Made by a program: the position numbers and the translations under genes. 64,000 nucleotides of DNA from Planktomarina sp. (GTDB lineage Bacteria > Pseudomonadota > Alphaproteobacteria > Rhodobacterales > Rhodobacteraceae): contig JAHDBC010000005.1 of assembly GCA_020630595.1 (NCBI GenBank), forward strand, positions 1 to 64,000, read 5' to 3'. Of this stretch, positions 1 through 7,795 are shown one piece after another (position 1 is the first letter of the stretch; each line of letters opens with the position of its first letter). The notes below the pieces were generated by a model. It made no database searches and had not been told where the DNA came from. It saw only the letters and a list, made by a program, of their open reading frames with translations.

Positions 1-326
1 ACGCCGCAATAGATGCCGATGACATGAATGATGGCGCGGATTTCTTCAACAGTGACGCCATTGTTGATGGCCCCTTTGCAGTGCAATTCCCATTCGTGCA
101 TCTTGCCCAAGGCGCCAATCATCGACAGGTTCATCATCGACCGGGTTTTGGCATCGATCACATCATCGCCCCAGCCAAAGCCCCAGCACCATGCGGTCAT
201 CGCCTCTTGGAAAGGGCGGGTGAAATCGTCGGCGGCGGCCAGATTGGCATCGACATAGTCTTTGCCCAACGTCGCGCGGCGTTGGTCCAACCCTTTTAGG
301 AACAGATCTTCGTCAAAGGTGCTCAT
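1..326 (-). CDS. carboxymuconolactone decarboxylase family protein (3' truncated by window edge)
   Basis: Minus-strand translation MSTFDEDLFLKGLDQRRATLGKDYVDANLAAADDFTRPFQEAMTAWCWGFGWGDDVIDAKTRSMMNLSMIGALGKMHEWELHCKGAINNGVTVEEIRAIIHVIGIYCG matches the CMD/PcaC family pattern. Confidence 0.85.
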   Translation of the reverse strand, partial: MSTFDEDLFLKGLDQRRATLGKDYVDANLAAADDFTRPFQEAMTAWCWGFGWGDDVIDAKTRSMMNLSMIGALGKMHEWELHCKGAINNGVTVEEIRAIIHVIGIYCG

Positions 327-344
327 CTTTTGTGTCCTTCAAGA

Positions 345-373
345 AAAAGGCGGCCCCGAAAGGGGACCGCCGG
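345..373 (-). terminator. Rho-independent terminator downstream of BCCT gene
   Basis: GGCGGcCCCgaaagGGgaCCGCC hairpin (349-371) followed on the minus strand by a T-tract (aaaaa on plus). Confidence 0.7.
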
Positions 374-391
374 ATTGATGTATTTGCAGGG

Positions 392-2050
392 TTATTCTGC
401 CGGTGTGCTGGCAGTGGTTGACGCCACGCCCGCCTTTTCGCGTTGCCCATCCCGGTAGACGGCCTTCAGCAGGCTAAAGCACATCAGCACCATCACCAGA
501 CTAAAGGGCAGGGCGCCGATAACCATCGCGGTCTGGATCGCCGTGATCCCACCGACCAGCAACAGTGCCGCCACAACCGCACCAAGTGCGGCACCCCAGA
601 ACAGGATGTGGGGGCGGGCCTTGGGGCCTTCGTCGCCAGCGGCGTTGATCGTGTTGACGATCAGCACGGCAGAGTCAGCCGATGTCACCAGATAGGTCAT
701 CAACAAGACCACGATCAGCACAGACATCAGCCATGCCAGAACCTTGCCACCCAGCAGGATGGACGTCATCGCAAAGATCTTGTCGCCATCGGATGTTTCG
801 TTGATGGCACCACCGGCCACGCCGGACAGTTCCAGATCAATCGCTGTGCCACCGGCCCATGCGAACCAGACAAAGCACATGATCGATGGCACGATCATCG
901 CACCCAGAACAAATTCCCGCACGCTGCGCCCTTTGGAAATACGCGCCAAGAACACGCCAACGAATGGCGCAAACGCAACCCACCACGCCCAATAGAAGAC
1001 GGACCAAGCGCCCTGCCATCCGGCCAGCGCATCGCCTGTTTCCGTGCCATCCGGGCGGAATACTTCAAATGACAGGCGTGGCAGGGCGATCAGATAATCC
1101 CAGATGCCGATAAAGAACGCCTTGGTGCCAAAGAACGTGGACCCGAAGATGATCAGGAAACCCAGCAGGAAAATCGACAGGGCCATATTGATGTTGGACA
1201 GCCATTTGATGCCTTTGCCCACACCCGAAAGGGCCGACAGGGTCGATGCCCCCATGATCACAAGGATTGCGAAAATGATGCCAACGCTGGATGGGTTGCC
1301 ATCGGCCGCGGTCAGCCAATCGCCAATACCAATACGCGACAAACCAGCCACGAATTGGTTGACCCCAAAGCCCAGTGTCTGTGCCACGCCCAGGATCGTT
1401 GCCACAACAGCCACGATGTCGATGATGTGCCCCAACGGGCCGGACAGGGTTTTGCCAAACAGCGGCGTCAACGCGGACCGCACCGTCAGTGGCAGGTCAC
1501 GGCGATAGGCGAAATAGGCCAATGCAAGCCCAACAATCGCGTAACAGGCCCACGCACCCAAACCCCAGTGCAGGTTCGAATAGACGTAAGCGTTGCGGAT
1601 GTTGTCTGCCGTGCCACCCGTGGCAAGCCCCTGAATGGTTTCTGGGTTTTTGCCGAAATGATAGATGGGTTCAGCAACCGACCACGTCAGCATGCCCACA
1701 CCAATCCCGGCACCAAACATCATGGAAAACCAGGAAAAGTTTGAAAATTCAGGCTTTTCACCCGGCAGGCCCAGATACAGGCGGCCCGACGCGGGCCAGA
1801 TCGCCAAGACAATACATACAATCACAAAGAACGCGACGGACCAGATGTACCAGCTGGCAAAATTGGTCAGGATGAAACTGTTGATCCCAGACAGGACAGC
1901 GCCCGCTTGGGTCGGAAAGATCACGGCCCACAACACCAAAAGTGAAATGATGATTTTGGAGGTGATGGCAACGAACTTCGAAAAGCCCGAATAAAACCCT
2001 TCGTCTGCCGTTTCAATCGGCAGATCCGTCAGGGGTGGTTGGATAGACAT
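392..2050 (-). CDS. BCCT family (betaine/choline/carnitine) transporter
   Basis: ORF 392..2116 with likely start at MSIQPPLTD; multi-TM protein with typical BCCT segments (GAGIGVGMLTWSVAEP, WWVAFAPFVGVFLARISKGRSVREF). Confidence 0.93.
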   Translation of the reverse strand: MSIQPPLTDLPIETADEGFYSGFSKFVAITSKIIISLLVLWAVIFPTQAGAVLSGINSFILTNFASWYIWSVAFFVIVCIVLAIWPASGRLYLGLPGEKPEFSNFSWFSMMFGAGIGVGMLTWSVAEPIYHFGKNPETIQGLATGGTADNIRNAYVYSNLHWGLGAWACYAIVGLALAYFAYRRDLPLTVRSALTPLFGKTLSGPLGHIIDIVAVVATILGVAQTLGFGVNQFVAGLSRIGIGDWLTAADGNPSSVGIIFAILVIMGASTLSALSGVGKGIKWLSNINMALSIFLLGFLIIFGSTFFGTKAFFIGIWDYLIALPRLSFEVFRPDGTETGDALAGWQGAWSVFYWAWWVAFAPFVGVFLARISKGRSVREFVLGAMIVPSIMCFVWFAWAGGTAIDLELSGVAGGAINETSDGDKIFAMTSILLGGKVLAWLMSVLIVVLLMTYLVTSADSAVLIVNTINAAGDEGPKARPHILFWGAALGAVVAALLLVGGITAIQTAMVIGALPFSLVMVLMCFSLLKAVYRDGQREKAGVASTTASTPAE

Positions 2051-2224
2051 ATCGTTCCCTTTTCGATTGGGCCTGTTTTTGTTGTGCGGTGTCCCATTGG
2101 CCCTTATCGCGGACATCGCGTTGGCAGTTTTCTGCTATTGTCTTGTCAGGCTACTGTGCCTGACGCGATTGTCAAAGGGGCTGCTGATCCGTTGTGGTTG
2201 TGACGTTGGATCAAATGTTTGGCG

Positions 2225-3670
2225 TCAGCCGCCCAATTTGATGGCGATGTTTTTTGTTTGGACGTAATTCCAAAGGGCCTCGCGCCCCTTTTCGCGGCCA
2301 TAGCCAGATTGCCCATAGCCCCCAAACGGTGTTTCCACGCCCCCGGCATACCATTCGTTGACAAACACCTGCCCCGCCCGAATGCGCTGCGCGTCGCGCA
2401 TGGCCTGATCGATGTTCTGGGTGAACGTGCCACCGACCAGCCCATAGGGTGTGCCGTTGGCGATTTCGATGGCTTGGTCCGGTGTTTTGAACGACATGAC
2501 CGAAACAACCGGGCCAAAGATTTCTTCCTGTGCGACGGTCATGCCCGGTTGCACATCTGACAAGACTGTTGGTTCCAGAAACGCACCGGGGCGGTTCAGC
2601 TTGTGGCCCCCTGTGACCAGTGTCGCGCCTTGGGCTTGCGCATCGGCGACCATCGCAACGGCACGGTCCCGCTGTGCGTCACTGACCATCGCGCCCATGT
2701 TTGCGCCGAAGTCCGGGCGTTCGATCCCGGGGCCAACAGACAGGGATTTGGCAAGTGTGCTGACCCGTTCGACCAGTTCATCCTTGCGGTCTTCGTGCAC
2801 GATGATGCGCGACATCGCAGAACACACCTGACCGGCATTGAAATAGATGCCCCAGCGCACATTGTCGGTAAACGCATCCAGATCGGCGTCGCGATGGACA
2901 ATTGCACCCGATTTGCCGCCCAGTTCCAGCACACAAGGCACCACATTTTGTGCGGCGGCGGTTGCGATGATCTTGCCGGTTTGCACCGATCCCGTGAACA
3001 CGATCTGGCGCACATCGGGGTGGGCGGTCAGGGCGGCACCGGCTTCGTGGCCATAGCCGCACAGAATGTTGACGGCACCTTTGGGCAGGCCCGCGGCTTC
3101 GGCGGCATGGGCAAAGATATAGCAGCTGATTGGGGTGAGTTCGGGGGTTTTGATCACCACGGTATTGGCTGTGGCCAGCGCTGCCGACAGCGACCGGGCT
3201 GTCATTTCCACGGGGTAGTTCCACGGAATAACATGGGCTGATACGCCAAAGGGTTCATAGGCCGTGAAATCGTAATAGGCAGCCCCCAACGGAATGGACC
3301 GGCCTTCTACCGTTTCGGCCTGATTGCCGTAGTATTCGAAATACCGCGCAGACCCTTCCAATTCGATCCGCGCCTCCCACAGGGGTTTGCCCTGTTCTAA
3401 CGTCAGAATTTCGGCCAGCGTGTCGATGTGGTCCAAAATATAGCGCCCCATGGCCTGCACCATGCGGCCCCGTTCCACTGGGCGCAGGGACGACAGCGCC
3501 CCGCTTTCGTGCACCCGTTTGGCCGCTGCCACAGCGCGCGCGACGTCACCGGCATCGGCCAAGGCATGTTGGGCCAGCGTTTCACCGGTGCCGGGGTTGA
3601 TCACATCGATCCGCCCTGCGCCGCCATCGACCCAAGCGCCGTCGATGTAATTCTGATAGTAGCTTTGCAT
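2225..3670 (-). CDS. NAD(P)-dependent aldehyde dehydrogenase (betaine-aldehyde-dehydrogenase-like)
   Basis: VIPWNYP, FTGSVQTGK, LELGGKSGAIV, FNAGQVCSAMSR motifs; start at MQSYYQNYIDGAW. Confidence 0.93.
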   Translation of the reverse strand: MQSYYQNYIDGAWVDGGAGRIDVINPGTGETLAQHALADAGDVARAVAAAKRVHESGALSSLRPVERGRMVQAMGRYILDHIDTLAEILTLEQGKPLWEARIELEGSARYFEYYGNQAETVEGRSIPLGAAYYDFTAYEPFGVSAHVIPWNYPVEMTARSLSAALATANTVVIKTPELTPISCYIFAHAAEAAGLPKGAVNILCGYGHEAGAALTAHPDVRQIVFTGSVQTGKIIATAAAQNVVPCVLELGGKSGAIVHRDADLDAFTDNVRWGIYFNAGQVCSAMSRIIVHEDRKDELVERVSTLAKSLSVGPGIERPDFGANMGAMVSDAQRDRAVAMVADAQAQGATLVTGGHKLNRPGAFLEPTVLSDVQPGMTVAQEEIFGPVVSVMSFKTPDQAIEIANGTPYGLVGGTFTQNIDQAMRDAQRIRAGQVFVNEWYAGGVETPFGGYGQSGYGREKGREALWNYVQTKNIAIKLGG

Positions 3671-3674
3671 GGGG

Positions 3675-4418
3675 TCAGTCCTTGGTGATGCGGTGGGCGT
3701 ACAGTCGATCATAATGCGGCTTCATCCGGCGGTGCACCTGCTGGACGCGGGGCGGTGCGTCTGAAACCTCTACGTATTTGCGGGGCTGGGGTGTCAGCCC
3801 GGTGGATTGCGCAAGGTTATGGTGAAACGATCCGCCATCCCACCAACTGTGTTCTGATGGATCGCCGCCCGGTGCCCATGACAAGGCGCTTTCGATGAAC
3901 GGAATGCCGACGCTGTCACAGAATTTTGCGACCATCGTATGGGGGTCTTCCAGCAGATCATCGCTGTCAAACACAGGCGGCGGGGTGCCGTTCAGCGCCC
4001 ACAAAAGATCGAACAAGGCGCGTTGTTCGGGAAAGCCCACTTCGCCTTCGTCGAAGTCCGGCCATTTGTTGTACATGCTGGAAATGGTTTTGGCCGGGTC
4101 GCGGATCAAAAACGCATGGGTGAAATGCGACAGGAAGTCTGCATCCCACATGTGGTTGATGTAGTGGGGGAAGTCTTTCAAAAAGACGGGCCCTTTTTCC
4201 GCCCGCGCCTGAATGTCGGCCCAGACGCTGTCCAATGTCAGCCCGGCGGTGGTTTTTTCACCGGGTTTGAACCGCTGCCACAGCGGATCTTCGCCCTGAT
4301 ACCATGCTTCGCCGAACGGTTCATGCAGGCAATCCAGATCGCCACGTTGGCGCATCATCCATTCAAAGGCGGTCGACGTGGACCGGGGCACTGCCCAAAG
4401 AGCGATGATCTTATGCAT
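3675..4418 (-). CDS. sulfotransferase-like P-loop protein
   Basis: N-terminal MHKIIALWAVPRSTSTAFEWMM (5'-PSB-like P-loop) and downstream FLIRDPAKTISSMY (3'-PB-like) are typical of the sulfotransferase family. Confidence 0.75.
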   Translation of the reverse strand: MHKIIALWAVPRSTSTAFEWMMRQRGDLDCLHEPFGEAWYQGEDPLWQRFKPGEKTTAGLTLDSVWADIQARAEKGPVFLKDFPHYINHMWDADFLSHFTHAFLIRDPAKTISSMYNKWPDFDEGEVGFPEQRALFDLLWALNGTPPPVFDSDDLLEDPHTMVAKFCDSVGIPFIESALSWAPGGDPSEHSWWDGGSFHHNLAQSTGLTPQPRKYVEVSDAPPRVQQVHRRMKPHYDRLYAHRITKD

Positions 4419-5238
4419 GTTGAACGCCTTTCAATAGGGTGCCGTGATCCCCGATGGGACCAATGCCAAGGGATTTGTAGATACGCCAATAAAGGGCCGT
4501 ATCGTGACCCACCACGGGTTTGCCCAATGCCTGTTCCAGCATCGGCGTCAGGTGCAGCGGGCGTTGGGGCAGGCCATCCGGTCCGCTGCGGAAATTGCAC
4601 ATGCCATTGATCAGATAGGCGTCTGCGTCAGGGGCTTGATCAGCCACGTATTCAAAGGATTTAAGGGCAAGATCGCCGTCAAAGACCCAGCGCAGATCGT
4701 TGACAGCGTCTTGGCTGTCAAACCAGCCTTGGTCGTGAAAATTCCCGGCCCATAGGACGTCAAATCCTGCCTCTTTCAGGAACCCGACCGTGCCCTGCCA
4801 CCACGCGGGCCAATGGTAGGCCGCATTCAGCGCGACCTTTTCCACGTTCAATTCGCGCAAGGCTTCCACCATGGCATAGCCTGCCATGTGGAAGTTCAGC
4901 CCGTATCTATCCGACAGGTCCGCACAGTGTTGGCGAATGCCTTCGACGCCCAATTCGCTGGCATGCACCCAGTTCGACCCGACTTGTGCCGCCACATCGC
5001 AGCCATTGCGGGACATTGCGTGGCAGAAATCATCCATCATGCCGAAATTCTGTTTTCGCTGATCCAACCCATGGGCATAGTCGGGGACATGCAGCATCCA
5101 GCCATGCACCCCGACGGTGTCAGGCGACATGCGCAGGAAATCTGACGGGGCGGCGTCGTAGTCAAACGGGGGGCAGGTAAAGCCCACTTGGTGCGCGAAC
5201 AGTTTGTGTTCGGGCCGCCATGTTTCCGGCATCAGCAT
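4411..5238 (-). CDS. arylmalonate decarboxylase / maleate cis-trans isomerase (Asp/Glu racemase superfamily)-like protein
   Basis: C-terminal pattern INGMCNFRSGPD...PMLEQALGKPVVGHDTALYWRIYKSLGI matches the second half of the family (Cys followed by 'LE..LGKPVV.....A..W'). Confidence 0.65.
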   Translation of the reverse strand: MLMPETWRPEHKLFAHQVGFTCPPFDYDAAPSDFLRMSPDTVGVHGWMLHVPDYAHGLDQRKQNFGMMDDFCHAMSRNGCDVAAQVGSNWVHASELGVEGIRQHCADLSDRYGLNFHMAGYAMVEALRELNVEKVALNAAYHWPAWWQGTVGFLKEAGFDVLWAGNFHDQGWFDSQDAVNDLRWVFDGDLALKSFEYVADQAPDADAYLINGMCNFRSGPDGLPQRPLHLTPMLEQALGKPVVGHDTALYWRIYKSLGIGPIGDHGTLLKGVQHA

Positions 5239-5307
5239 GGATGTTTCCTTTCAACGGTGTGCCCACCCGCCGCCCTTCTGCGGCGTTCCGCCTTGAACCA
5301 AAGGGGG

Positions 5308-5374
5308 CCGCGCCCTGACGGGCGCGGTGCCTCCGGCGGGAGTGTATGGGGCAAAATGAAGATCATGGGGCGGA
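5308..5374. repeat. hairpin plus conserved intergenic motif (copy A)
   Basis: Perfect CCGCGCCC-tgac-GGGCGCGG stem-loop, then CCTCCGGCGGGAGTGTATGGGGCAAAATGAAGATCATGGGGCG; related to 18634-18693. Confidence 0.6.
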
Positions 5375-5755
5375 CGCGGGATGACGGGGCAGCGCGTCGT
5401 TCAGATGAAGCCATGGCAAGGCTTCGGCGTGGTGGCAATGCAGATCCGGTGTGTAGGCTGCCGGATCGTCGAGCGAGGCTGCGTAAAGATGCAATTCGCC
5501 GGGCCAGCGGGTGCTTTCAAAGCTGAGTTGCGTGCCGCAGGTGGGGCAAAAGCTGCGTGTGGCGATATCTGACGAATTGAAGAACTGGCGGTCGCCCGTC
5601 CAGATGACACTGTCTTTTTCAAAGCCCATCCAAGCAACCACCGGGGCAGATGCTGCCCGACGGCAGCTTTCGCAATGGCAAAGTGCTGTCCATTTGGGTG
5701 CGGCTGGCGCAGCATAGCGGACTGCCCCACACAGGCAGCGGCCTGTTGTCTTCAT
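5363..5755 (-). CDS. GFA family protein (glutathione-dependent formaldehyde-activating-like, Zn-binding)
   Basis: MKTTGRCLCGAVRYAA...LCHCESCRRAASAP...SFCPTCGTQLSFES cysteine pattern. Confidence 0.9.
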   Translation of the reverse strand: MKTTGRCLCGAVRYAAPAAPKWTALCHCESCRRAASAPVVAWMGFEKDSVIWTGDRQFFNSSDIATRSFCPTCGTQLSFESTRWPGELHLYAASLDDPAAYTPDLHCHHAEALPWLHLNDALPRHPASAP

Positions 5756-6840
5756 TGCGCGGCCCCCCCGTCGACAGCGTCGCGCATCCAACGTTGCAAA
5801 TGCAGGATCGAATGTTCGGAATTCACGCCGCATTTCGGGTCAACCACCAGTGGCCCGGGCACATAGCCCCGTGATTTCAGGCCACGTTGTACGCTTTCGA
5901 CCAAGTGGATGTCTTCTTCGACCGTTGTTTCGCGGTCCTGGATGGCCAGTTTGCGGACGGTTTCAGATTCCGCCCCATCCACGGAATACCATCCGCGCCA
6001 GACGACCACGTGATCGGCGTCAATCGCCCGCCAATGGTATGTGTTCAGCACATTGCCGGGATAGACTTGGAACGAAAACATGGGCCACAGGAACCATGAT
6101 GAATATTCATTCCAATGGTCGAACCCGGAATGGATGTCATAGGTCATCGCGTCCAGATTTTGGCATTCCGTGCGGTGACGCAAGATTTTGCCTTCGGGCT
6201 GGATGTCATAGGTTTCGGGTTTCACAACGCCGGTCGCAAAGGTCGGGTGGTTCAGCGAACAGTGATAGCATTCCGAATAGTTTTCGACGCTGACCTTCCA
6301 ATTGCACCGTTCGGGGATTTCCACCCATTCCAGCGGTTTCAGGGCCGCCCAATTCGGTACCCATTGTTCCAATTCGGCACGTGCGTTTGGAAACCAGTCT
6401 TCCATCGGTTTGGCATTGGGGTCGAGGTTCACGAACACAAAGCCCAGAAATTCTTCGGTGCGCACACCCGTCAGGCAAATGTCTGCGGTGTTGAACCCTT
6501 CGACAGATTTCACATTTGGGCCTGCCCGCATTTGGCCGGTCAATTCATAGGTCCATGCATGATACGGGCAGACGACGACGCGGGTGTTGCCGGACCCCTG
6601 AACCAACTGATGCGCGCGGTGTTGGCAGACATTGTAGAATGTGCGGATCACGCCATCGCGACCCCGCACGCAAAACAGGCTTTCGCCCGCCAGATCAAAG
6701 GCGTGGTAATCCCCGGGGTTGGCAATGTCCGACACATGGCAGGCAAATTGCCATGTTTGCGACAGCACGCCCGTGCGTTCGATTTCGAACACCTGCGGGT
6801 CCGTATAGTATTTTGCGGCAAGGGATCGGGTCAGCGTCAT
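5752..6840 (-). CDS. Rieske non-heme iron oxygenase, alpha subunit (quaternary-ammonium oxygenase type)
   Basis: Rieske CQHRAHQLV...CPYHAW (CxH-CxxH) and catalytic ENYSECYHCSLNHP motif with bridging Glu. Confidence 0.92.
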   Translation of the reverse strand: MTLTRSLAAKYYTDPQVFEIERTGVLSQTWQFACHVSDIANPGDYHAFDLAGESLFCVRGRDGVIRTFYNVCQHRAHQLVQGSGNTRVVVCPYHAWTYELTGQMRAGPNVKSVEGFNTADICLTGVRTEEFLGFVFVNLDPNAKPMEDWFPNARAELEQWVPNWAALKPLEWVEIPERCNWKVSVENYSECYHCSLNHPTFATGVVKPETYDIQPEGKILRHRTECQNLDAMTYDIHSGFDHWNEYSSWFLWPMFSFQVYPGNVLNTYHWRAIDADHVVVWRGWYSVDGAESETVRKLAIQDRETTVEEDIHLVESVQRGLKSRGYVPGPLVVDPKCGVNSEHSILHLQRWMRDAVDGGAAQ

Positions 6841-7725
6841 CTAGGGATCCTCTGAATACAGGCCCATTTTCTGACGGCGGTCGTGGAACGCTTCGACACG
6901 GGCGACAATTTCTGGGCTTGAGACGGCAATCACAAACGACAGCAGCGTTTCCAAAACGGCGATGGTTGACACCGATGATGGGAAAAACTGCGGGGTGTCC
7001 GTGCTGATCACGATGCCCACATCCGCCGCACGAATGATCGGGCTGGCGGGGCTGTCAGACAGGGCGACAACCCGCATGCCTTGGTCTTTGGCCAAAGCGA
7101 CGGCTTCGACGACTTCGCGGCGGTAGGGTTTGCAGGTGATCGCGATCAATGCGTCCTGATCATCAGCCCAGACCAAATCGTCATAGGCGTTGCTGCCGGG
7201 GCGGGGAATGGCGTTGAAATCCACCATGCCGGTTGAGGCCAGATAGGTGAAATTCTGCGCGTTCGCAGCGTTCACTCCCACGCCCAAGGTATAGACCTTG
7301 CGGGCGGTCCAGATCAGCTGTGCGGCCCGGTGCAAATCATCGACGTCAATGCCCGCGAAGGTGTCTTCGATGTTTTGGATCGTGCTGCCGACCATATCGG
7401 CAAACAGCGTGCCCAAATCACCGCCCGATGCGATGGATTGCAGCCACCGGGCGCGGTCGGGAAAGCTGGCTGTGCCGTTGCGAATTTCTTCGCGGAAGGG
7501 GGCGCGGAAATCATCGTAACCTTCGAACCCCGCGTGACGCGCCATGCGCACCACAGTGTTGGGTTTGACCTTTGCCGCTTCGGCAATTTCGCGCACGGTG
7601 CTGACGCCCACGTCCTGAGGATTTTCCAGCACATAGGTTGCCGCCTTGCGGGTTTCGGGTGTCAGGTCCTGCAGCCCGTCGGCCAGCCGTTCCAGAATCG
7701 CGTTTGAATTATTTGTACCATCCAT
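6841..7725 (-). CDS. MurR/RpiR family transcriptional regulator (HTH-SIS)
   Basis: N-terminal HTH (TVREIAEAAKVKPNTVVRMARHAGFEGYDDFR) and SIS sugar-isomerase-like domain (YTLGVGVNAANAQNFTYLASTGM, IAITCKPYRREVVEAVALAKDQGMRVVALSDSPASPI). Confidence 0.93.
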   Translation of the reverse strand: MDGTNNSNAILERLADGLQDLTPETRKAATYVLENPQDVGVSTVREIAEAAKVKPNTVVRMARHAGFEGYDDFRAPFREEIRNGTASFPDRARWLQSIASGGDLGTLFADMVGSTIQNIEDTFAGIDVDDLHRAAQLIWTARKVYTLGVGVNAANAQNFTYLASTGMVDFNAIPRPGSNAYDDLVWADDQDALIAITCKPYRREVVEAVALAKDQGMRVVALSDSPASPIIRAADVGIVISTDTPQFFPSSVSTIAVLETLLSFVIAVSSPEIVARVEAFHDRRQKMGLYSEDP

Positions 7726-7741
7726 GATTGACGATGGTACA
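7714..7741. promoter_or_regulatory. candidate RpiR operator in divergent promoter region
   Basis: Perfect 9-bp inverted repeat TGTACCATC-catgattgac-GATGGTACA; left arm and spacer cover the first codons of the minus-strand regulator. Confidence 0.6.
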
Positions 7742-7795
7742 TTCGTTCGATTAGCCTGTCCAGCAACAACTGAGTCTTTTAAAAGGATGAACCCG

